From Burkholderia cepacia ATCC 25416 (GTDB lineage: Bacteria; Pseudomonadota; Gammaproteobacteria; Burkholderiales; Burkholderiaceae): a DNA stretch of 64,000 nt. Positions 8,364 to 17,283 of the stretch are shown here, piece by piece; position 1 is the stretch's first letter; every line of letters starts with the position of its first letter. The notes under the pieces are model-generated. The model had not been told where the DNA came from and did not search any database. It worked only from the letters and a program-made list of their open reading frames with translations. Made by a program: the position numbers and the translations under genes. The stretch is from the NCBI RefSeq assembly GCF_001411495.1, contig NZ_CP012981.1:1736001-1800000 (forward strand), read 5' to 3'.

Positions 8364-9145
8364 TGGACGAACCGCGCAAACCTTCGAACGACGAGCGGGA
8401 CGACGATGCGTCGGCGCAACTGCTGTCCGCGTTGCTGGACGGCGAGCTGTCCGGGCGCGAGCGAAACGAGATGCTCGAGCGGGTGCAGGCCGATCCGGAG
8501 GAGGCCGAACGATTCGCGCATTATCGGGCGCAGCGCGACGCACTGCAGGCGCTGTTTCCGCTGCCGGGTGCCGCGCCCGCGCTGTTCGTGCAGCGCCGCG
8601 CGCCGCGTCGGCGCGGGATCGCCCATGCGCTCGCGGGGCTCGCGGCCGGGCTGCTGATCGGCATCGCGCTGCACGCGGGCTGGGTCGCGCTCGACAGCGA
8701 ACCGGCGTTCGCCGCGCGCGCGGATGTCGCGTACGCGACGTACGTGGCCGATCGCGAACATCCGGTCGAAGTCGGAGCGGGCGACCCGGAACGCCTCGCC
8801 GGGTGGCTGTCCGCGCGTCTCGGGCGGCCCGTGCGCGCGCCGTCGCTCGACGAATACGGCTACGCGCTGCTCGGCGGCCGGCTGCTCCCGGGCGACGCGG
8901 GGCCGGCCGCGCAACTCATGTACCAGCGCGCGGACGGCGAGCGCGTGACGCTGTACATGACGGCCTACGACGCACGGCGCGTCGCGCCGCGGGCGATGTC
9001 GGCCGGCGACCGCTACACGTATTTCTGGTCGGATCGCGGGATGGGCTACGCGTTGTCCGGCCAGGGCGATGAACGGCGCCTGCGCGAACTCGCGATCGAA
9101 GCGTGCGGTGCGCTCGGCGGCCAGACCGACGCGTGGAAGGGGTGA
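8360..9145 (+). CDS. Membrane-anchored anti-sigma factor (cysteine-free N-terminal domain)
   Basis: The 261-residue product starts at the ATG overlapping the sigma-factor stop (a second ATG at 8363 is possible). The cytoplasmic N-terminus has the anti-sigma helical pattern (LLSALLDGELSGRERNEMLERV) but lacks the HxxxCxxC zinc motif, so redox sensing through zinc is unlikely. One transmembrane helix follows at about residues 90-112 (ALAGLAAGLLIGIALHAGWV). The periplasmic part of about 145 residues contains a repeat-like module seen in related transmembrane regulators. It is probably the sensor that releases the sigma factor. Confidence 0.85.
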   Translation: MMDEPRKPSNDERDDDASAQLLSALLDGELSGRERNEMLERVQADPEEAERFAHYRAQRDALQALFPLPGAAPALFVQRRAPRRRGIAHALAGLAAGLLIGIALHAGWVALDSEPAFAARADVAYATYVADREHPVEVGAGDPERLAGWLSARLGRPVRAPSLDEYGYALLGGRLLPGDAGPAAQLMYQRADGERVTLYMTAYDARRVAPRAMSAGDRYTYFWSDRGMGYALSGQGDERRLRELAIEACGALGGQTDAWKG

Positions 9146-9173
9146 TGCGCGCGGCGCCGGTACGGAGCACGAG

Positions 9174-9605
9174 ATGAAGATGACGATGACGAAGGGGCTC
9201 GTGCTGATCCCGTTGCTGGCGGCACTCGCCGCGGGCACCGCGCTTGCCCGGGCGGAGGGCGACGTACCCGTGCGCGTGCCCGTCGACGCCGACGGCGTGC
9301 AGCGGGTCGCGATCGTCGGCGGCAGCTATTTCTTCCGACCGAACCACGTGATCGTGCGGGCGCACGTGCCGGTCGAGCTGACCGTGTCGGCCGAGCCCGG
9401 CCTGGTGCCGCACAGCTTCGAAATCGATGCGCCGCAGGCCGGCATCGCGGTGCACACGGCACTCGGCACGACGCCGAAGACGTTTCGCTTCACGCCGGCG
9501 CAGCCGGGCCGGTTCGCCTACTATTGCACGCATCGGCTGCTGTTTTTCAGCAGCCATCGCGAGCGCGGGATGGAAGGCGTGCTCGATGTCGAGGCGGCGC
9601 CGTGA
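9174..9605 (+). CDS. Exported cupredoxin-domain protein
   Basis: The 143-residue product has a signal peptide (KGLVLIPLLAALAAGTALARA). The cupredoxin fold shows a type-1 copper ligand set: His in VPHSFEID, Cys and His in YYCTHR, and Met in RERGMEG. ATG 9174 follows GGAG; start codons further upstream lie inside the anti-sigma gene. It probably binds copper in the periplasm, as an electron carrier or copper buffer. Its position after an ECF sigma and anti-sigma pair suggests it is a regulon member. Its last four bases overlap the GTG start of the next gene. Confidence 0.85.
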   Translation: MKMTMTKGLVLIPLLAALAAGTALARAEGDVPVRVPVDADGVQRVAIVGGSYFFRPNHVIVRAHVPVELTVSAEPGLVPHSFEIDAPQAGIAVHTALGTTPKTFRFTPAQPGRFAYYCTHRLLFFSSHRERGMEGVLDVEAAP

Positions 9606-10234
9606 TCGCCGCGTTGCTGGCCGCGAGCCTGATAGGAGCGAGCATGACCGCCGACCCCGTGACCGTCGCGCAGGCGCATTTCGACCACGTCCGCTCGTAC
9701 CGCGCGACGATCCGCTCGTCCGCGCGCAGCGGCGAACATACGGAATTCCGCTACGCATACCTGAAACCGGGCTTCGTCCGGATGGATTTCGTGTCGCCGC
9801 ATCACGGCGCGGTGCTCGCGTACGATCCCGGCGACGGCAAGGTGCGGCTGCGCCCGTTCGGCGCGCATGCGCCGCCCGCGCTGACGCTGTCGCCGTCCAA
9901 TCCGCTCGTGCGCGACCGCAGCGGCCACCGGGTCGACCGGTCCGACGTCGGCGAACTGTTGCGCAACGTTCATGCGCTGCAGGAGGGCGGCTCGACGGTG
10001 ACCGAAGGCGAGGAGGCCGTCGGCGGCCGGACCGCGCTGCGCGTGTCGGTTACGGGCGCGCCCGCGCATGCGGTCGACGGCGTGCATCGCTACCGGCTGT
10101 GGCTGGATACGGAGGACGGCTTTCCGCTGAAGGTCGTCAGCTTCGCGGACGATGGCGACGTGCCGCTCGAAACCGTGACGCTCGACGACGTCGAGATCGA
10201 CGTCGCGTTTCCCGAACGCTTCTTCGCGCCCTGA
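9602..10234 (+). CDS. Exported DUF1571/LolA-like protein
   Basis: The product is about 210 residues from a GTG start that overlaps the upstream TGA (GTGA). It begins with a hydrophobic export signal (IAALLAASLIGASMTA). The body resembles DUF1571 or outer-membrane-lipoprotein-sorting-like proteins: an N-terminal helix on the coupling of load and response (VAQAHFDHVRSYRATIRSS), then strands such as VRMDFVSPHHGAVLAYDPGDGKV, and a C-terminal segment on the surface (YRLWLDTEDGFPLKVVSFAD). A carrier for a hydrophobic ligand in the periplasm is plausible. The assignment rests on overall pattern only. Confidence 0.65.
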   Translation: MIAALLAASLIGASMTADPVTVAQAHFDHVRSYRATIRSSARSGEHTEFRYAYLKPGFVRMDFVSPHHGAVLAYDPGDGKVRLRPFGAHAPPALTLSPSNPLVRDRSGHRVDRSDVGELLRNVHALQEGGSTVTEGEEAVGGRTALRVSVTGAPAHAVDGVHRYRLWLDTEDGFPLKVVSFADDGDVPLETVTLDDVEIDVAFPERFFAP

Positions 10235-10278
10235 GCGGTGCGCTGACTCATGCCCCTGACGGGCATGCCGGAGGCTGC

Positions 10279-10794
10279 ATGGCGGAATACCGGTTCTCGA
10301 CGACCTGGCGCGTGGACGCGCCGCTCGCGGCGGTGTGGGATGCGATCTACCAGGTCGACCGCTGGCCCGACTGGTGGAAGGGCGCCGTACGCACCGTCGA
10401 GATCGAGCCGGGCGACGTGCGCGGCGTCGGCGCGCTGCACCGGTACACGTGGAAGGGCGCGCTGCCGTACCGGCTGACCTTCGACATGCGCGTGCGACGC
10501 GTCGAGCCGCGTCATGCGCTCGAAGGCCGCGCGAGCGGCGCGATCGAGGGCGACGGATGCTGGTCGTTCGCCGCCGACGGCGCACGCACGATCGTGCGCT
10601 ACGACTGGCATATCCGCACGCACGTGCGCTGGATGAACCGGCTGGAGCCGCTGGGTCGGCCGCTGTTCCGATGGAATCACGACGTCGTGATGCGCGAAGG
10701 CGCGAAGGGGCTCGCGTGGCTGCTGGGCGCGGCCGTCGAGACGGACGGCCGGACTTTCCGGCCGTTGCCGGATGCGGGTTGCGCCGATGCCTGA
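10279..10794 (+). CDS. SRPBCC-family (START-like) protein
   Basis: The 171-residue product has the N-terminal signature of polyketide cyclase/START-like lipid-binding proteins (VDAPLAAVWDAIYQVDRWPDWWKG). The rest consists of beta strands forming a cavity and a closing C-terminal helix. No signal peptide is present, so it is cytoplasmic. The start is ATG 10279 behind GGAGG. It is the last gene of the sigma-factor operon and ends 24 bp before the 7-bp minisatellite. The ligand is unknown. Confidence 0.75.
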   Translation: MAEYRFSTTWRVDAPLAAVWDAIYQVDRWPDWWKGAVRTVEIEPGDVRGVGALHRYTWKGALPYRLTFDMRVRRVEPRHALEGRASGAIEGDGCWSFAADGARTIVRYDWHIRTHVRWMNRLEPLGRPLFRWNHDVVMREGAKGLAWLLGAAVETDGRTFRPLPDAGCADA

Positions 10795-10818
10795 ATGCGC
10801 GTGAACGTGTGTAAAAGC

Positions 10819-10993
10819 GCCGAACGCCGAACGCCGAACGCCAAACGCCAAACGCCAAACGCCAAACGCCAAACGCCAAACGCCAAACGCCAAACGCCAA
10901 ACGCCAAACGCCAAACGCCAAACGCCAAACGCCAAACGCCAAACGCCAAACGCCAAACGCCAACCGCCAACCGCCAACCGCCAACCGCCAACC
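10819..10993. repeat. 7-bp minisatellite, 25 perfect-register units
   Basis: The array consists of 3 copies of GCCGAAC, then 17 copies of GCCAAAC, then 5 copies of GCCAACC, with no register slip. It fills the space between two convergent genes and ends two bases before the stop codon of the FbpC-like gene. The ordered variant blocks suggest expansion from within. Because 7 is not a multiple of 3, the array stays open in all frames on both strands, and the reading frames through it are artefacts. Confidence 0.97.
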
Positions 10994-10995
10994 GC

Positions 10996-12045
10996 TCAGC
11001 GCGCGTACGCCATCACCGCGCCATCCACCACCAGGGCGACACGTTCGCCCACGGCCGGACACCGGTGTCCCGGCACGCGTGCGCGCACGAGCACGTCAGG
11101 ATCGGCATCGAGGCGCACGACCACGTCGGCATCCTGGCCCGCGAACCGCGCGGCTTCGACGCGCGCCGTATGGCCGCGCGCGGCATCGGCCTGCGTGACC
11201 GGCACGATGCCGATCTGCTCGGGGCGCAGCATCGCGTCGGCCGGCCCGTCGGGCAGCGGCGCGACGAGCGGCAGTTCGCCGAGCGCGCAGGCGATGCGCA
11301 TGCTGCGCACGCGGCCGGCGAGCAGCACGGCCTGCCCGACGAACGACGCGACGTCGCGCGTGACCGGCTGCCGGTACAGCGTCTGGGGCGCAGCCGTTTG
11401 TACGAGGCGGCCGTGCCACATCACCGCCACTTCGTCGCCGAGCGTCATCGCCTCGGGCTGGTCGTGCGTGACGAGCACCGATGTCGCGCCCGCCGCGGCG
11501 AGCGCATCCGCGACCGCGCTGCGCGTTTCGTGGCGCAGCGACGTGTCGAGCGCGGAGAACGGTTCGTCGAGGATCACGAGCGACGGCTCCGGCGCGAGCG
11601 CGCGGGCGAGCGCGACGCGCTGCTGCTGGCCGCCCGACAGTTGCTGCGGCGCGCGGCTCGCATACGATGCGGGCAGCCCGACCATCTCGAGCAGTTCGTC
11701 GACGCGATGATGGCGCCGCCGCGCCGCGCGCGGCAGCCCGAACGCGATGTTGTCGGCCACCGACAGATGCGGAAACAGCGCGCCTTCCTGCGGCACGTAG
11801 CCGATCCGGCGCGCCTCGGGCGGCAGGTGCAGGTCGGGTGCGGCCACGCGGCGCCCGTCGATTTCGACGGTGCCGCGCTCGGCGCGCTCGAAGCCGCACA
11901 GCACGCGCAGCAGGGTCGTCTTGCCGCTGCCGGACGGGCCGAGCAGCGCGAGGCGCGAACCGCGCCGCACCGTGAGGTCGATGTCGTGCAGGACGGTATG
12001 CGATCCGAACGATTTGGACAGGCCGTGGATGCGTAGTTCGCTCAT
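10996..12045 (-). CDS. fbpC: Fe(III) ABC transporter ATP-binding protein (FbpC-like)
   Basis: The 349-residue product has Walker A (LLGPSGSGKTTLL), Q-loop (YVPQEGALFPHLS), signature LSGGQQQR, Walker B (LVILDEPFSAL) and the switch His in VTHDQ. A C-terminal TOBE-like region follows, as in FbpC/PotA-type importers. The start is taken at ATG 12045, where the ABC fold begins; upstream in-frame codons add unconserved sequence within the 28-bp gap to the permease gene. It energises iron import with the permease and binding protein encoded upstream. Its stop lies directly beside the 7-bp repeat array, so changes in array length could alter the 3' end of this mRNA. Confidence 0.92.
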   Translation of the reverse strand: MSELRIHGLSKSFGSHTVLHDIDLTVRRGSRLALLGPSGSGKTTLLRVLCGFERAERGTVEIDGRRVAAPDLHLPPEARRIGYVPQEGALFPHLSVADNIAFGLPRAARRRHHRVDELLEMVGLPASYASRAPQQLSGGQQQRVALARALAPEPSLVILDEPFSALDTSLRHETRSAVADALAAAGATSVLVTHDQPEAMTLGDEVAVMWHGRLVQTAAPQTLYRQPVTRDVASFVGQAVLLAGRVRSMRIACALGELPLVAPLPDGPADAMLRPEQIGIVPVTQADAARGHTARVEAARFAGQDADVVVRLDADPDVLVRARVPGHRCPAVGERVALVVDGAVMAYAR

Positions 12046-12073
12046 GGGCGGTTCCGGGGAAAAAGGGCGGCGC

Positions 12074-13672
12074 TCAATCGCGCACCGACGCGCGGCCGAG
12101 CAGCAGGAACAGCAGTCCCGATGCGCCGAGCGACAGCGCGACGAGCAGCGCCGCATAGGGCGCCGCGGCGGCGAACGCGAGCGTCGCCGTATCGCTCCAC
12201 ACCTGCGTCGCGAGCGTGCGCGTGCCGATGGGCGACAGCAGCAGCGTCGCGTTGAGTTCCGTCACGACCGAGATGAACACCATCGTCGCGGCCGCGCCGA
12301 GGCCCGGTGCCGCGAGCGGCAGCACGATGCGCGTGAGCGTCGCGCGCCAGCCGAGGCCGAGCGAGCGCGCGGTTTCCTCGAGCCGGACCTGCACGTGCGA
12401 CAGCGCGGCGCGCACGCTGACGACCGCGAGCGGCAGGAACAGGATCGCGTACGCGGCGACGAGCGCCGGTGCGCTCTGGTAGAGCGGCTGCAGCAGCCGC
12501 ACCGTGATCGACACGATCGCCAGCGCGACGACGATGCCCGGCACGCCCTGCACGGTCATCGCCGTGCGCTCGAGGACGGTGGCGACGCGGCCCGGATAAC
12601 GGACCAGCAGGAACGCGAGCGGCAGCGCGAGCAGCGTCGTGACGGCCGCCGCCGTCAGGCCGTAGCCGGACGACGCGAGCGTGGCCTGCCACAGCAGCTC
12701 GGGCGACACGTCGGCCGGCGTGACGGCGGCCGCGCCCTGTTGCGTGAGCCAGTAGCCGATCATCGCGAGCGGCACGCCGAGCGTCGCGGCGGCGAGCGCG
12801 GCGAACGCGACGGTGACGGGGCCGCGCAGGTTGCCGAGCGGATAACGCATCGCGACGCGGCGTGCGGCGCGGTGCGTATGACCGTAGCGCGCATGGCCGC
12901 GTGCGCGCGCCTCGATCGCGAGGCACAGCAGGCACAGCGCGATCAGCACGCAGCCGAGCAGCGATGCGCCGCCGCCGTCGAACGCGGTGCGGTATTCCGC
13001 ATAGATCTCGGTCGTGAACGTGCGAAAGCGCAGCAACTGGAATGCGCCGAACTCGGACAGCACGCCGAGCGCGACGAGCAGCATCCCGCCGCACAGCGCG
13101 GGGCGCAACTGCGGCAGCACGACGCGGAAGAAGGTATGCCACGGCGAGCAGCCGAGCGTGCGCGCGCTTTCCTCCAGCGCGGGGTCGAGCTCGCGCAGCG
13201 CGGCGGCCACCGGCAGGTAGACGAGCGGGAAATACGCGGAGGTCAGCACGATCAGCGCGCCGAGGAAATCCTGCAGGTCGAGGCTCAGCGACACCCACGC
13301 ATAGCTCGTGATGAACGGCGGCACCGCGAGCGGCGCGGCCGCCAGCGCGGTCCACAGCGGCCGGGCCGGCAGGTCGGTGCGCTCGATGAACCACGCGAGC
13401 GCCGTGCCGAGCAGCGTGCATGCGAGGGTCGCGGCGAGCGTGATCGACAGCGTGTTGACGAGCAACTCGCCGACGAGCGGGCGCCACAGCAGCTCGATCG
13501 CATCGTCGACGCCGAAGGTGGCCGCGCGGTACAGCGTGAAGCCGAGCGGCAACAGGATCGCGAGCGGCCCGCACGCGGCCGCGGCGACGAGCGCGCGCGA
13601 CGGGCGCCGCCGGGTCGCGGTGCGCTCGCCGTCGCGCGCGGTGCGCGCCGTGCGGGACACGGCGTCGCTCAT
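12074..13672 (-). CDS. fbpB: Fe(III) ABC transporter permease (FbpB/SfuB-like, fused duplicate)
   Basis: The 532-residue inner-membrane protein consists of two homologous binding-protein-dependent permease halves, each with about six transmembrane segments, as usual for FbpB. Both halves carry the coupling-loop EAA-type motif (LEESARTLGCSPWHTFFRVV in the first, LEETARSLGLGWRATLTRIV in the second). The start is ATG 13672, giving MSDAVSRTAR with a basic cytoplasmic N-terminus. The gap to the binding-protein gene upstream is 2 bp, so the genes are cotranscribed and probably coupled. The assignment is firm for the family. Iron as substrate comes from the partner protein and the Fur-box-like site at the operon head. 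Confidence 0.92.
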   Translation of the reverse strand: MSDAVSRTARTARDGERTATRRRPSRALVAAAACGPLAILLPLGFTLYRAATFGVDDAIELLWRPLVGELLVNTLSITLAATLACTLLGTALAWFIERTDLPARPLWTALAAAPLAVPPFITSYAWVSLSLDLQDFLGALIVLTSAYFPLVYLPVAAALRELDPALEESARTLGCSPWHTFFRVVLPQLRPALCGGMLLVALGVLSEFGAFQLLRFRTFTTEIYAEYRTAFDGGGASLLGCVLIALCLLCLAIEARARGHARYGHTHRAARRVAMRYPLGNLRGPVTVAFAALAAATLGVPLAMIGYWLTQQGAAAVTPADVSPELLWQATLASSGYGLTAAAVTTLLALPLAFLLVRYPGRVATVLERTAMTVQGVPGIVVALAIVSITVRLLQPLYQSAPALVAAYAILFLPLAVVSVRAALSHVQVRLEETARSLGLGWRATLTRIVLPLAAPGLGAAATMVFISVVTELNATLLLSPIGTRTLATQVWSDTATLAFAAAAPYAALLVALSLGASGLLFLLLGRASVRD

Positions 13673-13674
13673 GC

Positions 13675-14709
13675 TCAGAGGAGGCCGGCCTGACGCAGCA
13701 GCTTGCCGGCCTGGCTGTCGTCGCCGAGCTGTTCGAACGTCAGCGCCGGCGGGCTCAGTTCGTTGAACGGTTTCAGGATCGGATCGGGGGCGACGCCCGG
13801 ATGCAGCGGATACTCGAAGCTGACATGGCCGCCCGCCATCAGCTTCTGCGCACGCTCGCTGACGAGATACGCGACGAACTTCTGCGCTTCCGGCTGGTGC
13901 TTCGACGCTTTCAGCACCGCGGCGCCGGACACGTTGACGGCACCGCCGACGTCGCCGTGGCCGAAGTGGTGGATCGCGCTGCGCGTCGACTTGTCGCCGA
14001 GTTCGGCGTGCAGGCGGTCCCAGTAGTAGTTGTTGACGATGCCGGTCAGCACGCCGCCGCGGTTGACGGCCGCCGTCACGCCTTCGTCGTCGTCGAAGAT
14101 CTGCGCGTTGGCCTTCAGGCCCTTCAGCCATTGCAGCGTCGCGGCCTCGCCGTGCAGCGCGAGCACCGCGCTCACGAGCGGCAGGAAGTCCGCGTCGCTC
14201 GGCGCGACGCCGACCTTGCCCTTCCATTCGGGCTTCGCGAGATCGAGCAGCGACGCGGGCAGCTGCTGCGGCTGGATTTTCGCGGTGTTGTAGACGAGCA
14301 CGTTCTCGCGCGCGAGCACGCCGACCCAGTTGCCGTCGGCCGGGTTGAAGCGCGCGGGCACCGATTGCAGCGTGGCGCCGTCGGTCTTCGCGAACAGGCC
14401 CTTGCGGTCGAGCAGCACGAGCTCCGGCGAGTTTTCGGTGAAGTACACGTCGGCCGGCGTGCGGTCGCCTTCCGCGACGATCTGCGCGGCGAGCGCGGGG
14501 CCCTCGCCCGAGCGCACCTTCACGGTGATGCCGCTCTGCGCTTCGAAGTCCTTGACGAGCTGGTTCACGACTTGCTCGTGTTGCGCGTTGTACAGCGTGA
14601 GCGTCGCGGCATGCGTGCCGGTGGCGTGCAGTGCGCCGGTCAGCATCAGCGCGGCGGCCGTCGCGGAAATCAGGTGCCGCAGCGGGCGGCTAACGGGTGA
14701 AGTGATCAT
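13675..14709 (-). CDS. fbpA: Periplasmic Fe(III)-binding protein (FbpA-like)
   Basis: The 344-residue product starts at ATG 14709 with an export signal ending at HAA, then LTLYNAQHEQVVNQL. The His/Glu pair in YNAQHEQ and the adjacent tyrosines in IVNNYYWDRLH are the iron-ligand positions of class I ferric-binding proteins. It captures Fe(III) in the periplasm and hands it to the FbpB-like permease. It lies in the middle of the porin-to-ATPase operon, 65 bp after the peroxidase gene. Confidence 0.92.
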   Translation of the reverse strand: MITSPVSRPLRHLISATAAALMLTGALHATGTHAATLTLYNAQHEQVVNQLVKDFEAQSGITVKVRSGEGPALAAQIVAEGDRTPADVYFTENSPELVLLDRKGLFAKTDGATLQSVPARFNPADGNWVGVLARENVLVYNTAKIQPQQLPASLLDLAKPEWKGKVGVAPSDADFLPLVSAVLALHGEAATLQWLKGLKANAQIFDDDEGVTAAVNRGGVLTGIVNNYYWDRLHAELGDKSTRSAIHHFGHGDVGGAVNVSGAAVLKASKHQPEAQKFVAYLVSERAQKLMAGGHVSFEYPLHPGVAPDPILKPFNELSPPALTFEQLGDDSQAGKLLRQAGLL

Positions 14710-14774
14710 GTCGTTTTCAGCAGGTTGCATCCGGCCGGGCCGGAAAGGTGTGCGTTGGCTTGCGTGGCGCGACG

Positions 14775-16073
14775 TCATGCGTCGAACAGCGCGGCGCCGA
14801 TGTACGAACCGGGTTGCGCGCCCGGCGGGCACGCGAAGATCGCGCTGCCGACGTGCGTGGTGAACTGGTTCATGATGTCCAGCTTCGAGAGCTTCTCGTT
14901 GATCGGAATGAAGCCCTTGCGCGGGTCGCGCTGGTGCGCGACGAACATCAGCCCCGCGTCGTACTCGGTCTGCTGGCGCCATGGCGGCCAGCGTTCGATG
15001 TAGAAGCTCGTGCTGTCGTTGTACGAGTACGCGCGGCGCAGGATCTGCGCGCCGTTGTTGACCTGCGGCGATGCGAGGCGCGCGTGCGAGTTGTCCGGGA
15101 TCACCGGGTTGCCGTCCTTGTCGGCCGCGTCGAGGTCGAGCGCCTCGAACTCGTCCTTCTGGCCGAGCGGCGCGCCGCTGTATTTGTGGCGGCCGACCAC
15201 CTGTTCCTGGAAGCCGAGTTCCGTGTTGTCCCAGTGTTCGAGCGTGATGCGGATCCGGCGCACGACCGTGTAGGTGCCGCCGATCATCCATGCCGGACCT
15301 TCGCTGCCGGCCCACACGAATTCGTTCATCGCGGCCGGATCGGACATCGGCGGATTCATCGTGCCGTCCTTGAAGCCCATCAGGTTGCGCGGCGTCTCGC
15401 CGGGCTTGCCCGACGTGAAGCCGGCCTGGCCCCAGCGCATCTGCGTCGCTTTCGCGCCGAGCCGCACGAGCTGGCGCACGGCGTGGAACGCGACCTGCGC
15501 GTCGTCCGCGCATGCCTGGATGAACAGGTCGCCGCCGGTCTTCTCGGGCAGCAACTGGTCGCCGTTGAAACGCGGCAGGTCGACGAGCGCGGCGGGGCGT
15601 TGCTTCGCGAGGCCGTAGCGGTCCTTGCCCGCGAGCGCGAACAGGCCGGGCCCGAAGCCGAACGTGATGGTCAGGCGCGCGGGGCCGAGGCCGAGCGCGT
15701 CGCCCCCGTCGGCCGGCGCGACTTCGTCGCCGCCCGTCGCGGCGAGCGGTTGCGCGGTGTCGCCGCGCGTCATCCGCGCGGCGGCGTCGGTCCAGGTCTT
15801 CAGCAGCGCGATGACGTCCGCGCGCTGCGCCGTCGTCAGGTCGAGCGCCGCGAAATACGCGTGGCGCTGCTGCGGCGTCGCGATGCCGCTCTGGTGCTGG
15901 CCGTAGAACGGCTCGACGCCGTCGTGCGCGGGGGCCGGTGCGGCGGCGGGGGCATCCGCCGCCTTCGCGGCCGGCATCGACGCCGCCGCGAGGCCGGCGG
16001 CCACCGCCGCGCCGCCCGCCTTCAGGAAGCCGCGCCGTGCGGGGCGGGGCGGCTGGTTGTGATCGTCTGCCAT
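14775..16073 (-). CDS. efeB: Tat-exported Dyp-type peroxidase (EfeB/deferrochelatase-like)
   Basis: The 432-residue product begins with a twin-arginine signal (RRGFLKAGGAAVAAGLAAAS), so it is exported folded with its haem. It carries the Dyp motif GxxDG in NLMGFKDGT, the proximal haem His in NSHARLASP and the distal Arg region in ILRRAYSY. EfeB-type enzymes act in the periplasm with peroxide and have been linked to iron release from haem and to ferrous-iron uptake. In the usual efeUOB operon the partners are a ferrous permease and EfeO; here the partners are an FbpABC importer, a porin and a propeller protein. The start at 16073 is 11 bp from the upstream stop. Confidence 0.9.
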   Translation of the reverse strand: MADDHNQPPRPARRGFLKAGGAAVAAGLAAASMPAAKAADAPAAAPAPAHDGVEPFYGQHQSGIATPQQRHAYFAALDLTTAQRADVIALLKTWTDAAARMTRGDTAQPLAATGGDEVAPADGGDALGLGPARLTITFGFGPGLFALAGKDRYGLAKQRPAALVDLPRFNGDQLLPEKTGGDLFIQACADDAQVAFHAVRQLVRLGAKATQMRWGQAGFTSGKPGETPRNLMGFKDGTMNPPMSDPAAMNEFVWAGSEGPAWMIGGTYTVVRRIRITLEHWDNTELGFQEQVVGRHKYSGAPLGQKDEFEALDLDAADKDGNPVIPDNSHARLASPQVNNGAQILRRAYSYNDSTSFYIERWPPWRQQTEYDAGLMFVAHQRDPRKGFIPINEKLSKLDIMNQFTTHVGSAIFACPPGAQPGSYIGAALFDA

Positions 16074-16084
16074 GGTTCGTTCCG

Positions 16085-17218
16085 TTACTTCGCGAGCAAC
16101 AGCGTGTTGACGTCGTCCGCGACGTAGTAGAAGCCGTCGCCCTCGGGCGTCATCGCGATGCCGAACAGGTTGCCGTTGCCGGGGGGCGACTGCGCCTTGT
16201 CGGTGTTGATCCAGCGCGCGTAGAGCTGCTTGCCGGCGACCGGGTCGATCTCGACGACCTGGCCGTTCTGCGCGTTGGTCGCGAGCAGGTGGCCGTTCGG
16301 TGCGGTCGCGAGCGCGAGCGGGCGGCGCAGGAAACCGTCGGCGGTGACCTGGCGGCCGACGCCCGCGCTGGTGTCGCGCGTGAGCGGGTCGTCGATTTCG
16401 ACGATCCGGTTGCCGATCGCGTCCGACACGTACAGCTTCTTCTGGTCGCCGGACAACGCGAGGCCGGTCGGGCCGACCAGGAACACGCCCTTGTCGGCCT
16501 GCGCGCCGAGGCCGCTCGCGACGACCGTTTCCTGCTTGATGACGGGCGGCTTGCCCGCCGGTACGTCGAGATCGAGGCGCAGCACGGTCGCCTGCTTGTA
16601 GACGGGCGGGTTGCCGTCCGCGCGGCCGACGCCGAAGCCGGCCATGCTGACGAACAGCGTCGCGCTGTCGCCGCGGTCGACCACGGCCATGTTGCCCCAC
16701 GGGTCGTTGATGTTCGGGGTCGACCACGTCGATGCGATCTTGCCCTGCGGATCGAGCACGATCAGGCAGCCGGCCCCCTTGGTGTTCGTCGTGCCGTCGT
16801 TGCTCGGCGTGCTGCCGACGATCACCCAGCCGGATTTGAGCATCGTCATCGCCGTCGACAGGCCGATGCCGCCCGGGCACGCCTTCAGGTCGCGCGGGAT
16901 CGATGCGAACAGGCTCAGCTGCTTCGTCGACGGGCGGTAGTCGACGATCGTGCTGCCGGTACCTTGCAGGTTCGCCGCGTTGTTGAAGTTGTCGACGAGC
17001 ACGTCGCCCGCCTGGATCGTGCCGGCCGACACCGGCGCGACCGCGATTGCGTACGGGTTCTGGTCGCCGTTGTCGGGCACCGTGTTGACGAGCGTGGTGT
17101 GGCGATGCAGCGTCTCGAGGAAACCTTGCGGCTCGGCGAGTGCGCCGGCGGCGGCCGTCAGTGCGGCGGCGGCCAGTGCGCCCGTCGCGAGGCGGCGAAG
17201 CGGGGCGGATTGAATCAT
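16085..17218 (-). CDS. Exported beta-propeller (NHL-repeat-like) protein
   Basis: The 377-residue product has a signal peptide (RRLATGALAAAALTAAAGALA, cleavage before EPQG). The mature protein is made of repeated blade-like segments, for example GPTGLALSGDQKKLYVSDAI, RPLALATAPNGHLLATNAQ and NLFGIAMTPEGDGFYYVAD, the pattern of NHL or YVTN propellers. There is no catalytic signature. It lies between the porin and Dyp peroxidase genes in one operon, so a periplasmic scaffold, ligand-binding or peroxidase-partner role is inferred. The start at 17218 follows a 65-bp gap from the porin. Confidence 0.8.
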   Translation of the reverse strand: MIQSAPLRRLATGALAAAALTAAAGALAEPQGFLETLHRHTTLVNTVPDNGDQNPYAIAVAPVSAGTIQAGDVLVDNFNNAANLQGTGSTIVDYRPSTKQLSLFASIPRDLKACPGGIGLSTAMTMLKSGWVIVGSTPSNDGTTNTKGAGCLIVLDPQGKIASTWSTPNINDPWGNMAVVDRGDSATLFVSMAGFGVGRADGNPPVYKQATVLRLDLDVPAGKPPVIKQETVVASGLGAQADKGVFLVGPTGLALSGDQKKLYVSDAIGNRIVEIDDPLTRDTSAGVGRQVTADGFLRRPLALATAPNGHLLATNAQNGQVVEIDPVAGKQLYARWINTDKAQSPPGNGNLFGIAMTPEGDGFYYVADDVNTLLLAK

Positions 17219-17283
17219 GTGAATCTCCTGGAGGGCGCGCCGTCCGGGCGGCGCGCGAAAAACGGGTAGCGTGGGCGCGTCGC

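Noticed and set aside
10677..11062. Frames through the 7-bp array giving PNAKRQT or VWRLAFG repeats
   Set aside because: A 7-bp unit without stop words stays open in every frame, so length is not evidence. The frames overlap the ends of two well-supported genes.
10795..13693. Long Arg/Ala-rich plus-strand frames across the fbp genes
   Set aside because: They are shadow frames of high-GC genes on the minus strand; the minus-strand products have complete ABC transporter motifs.
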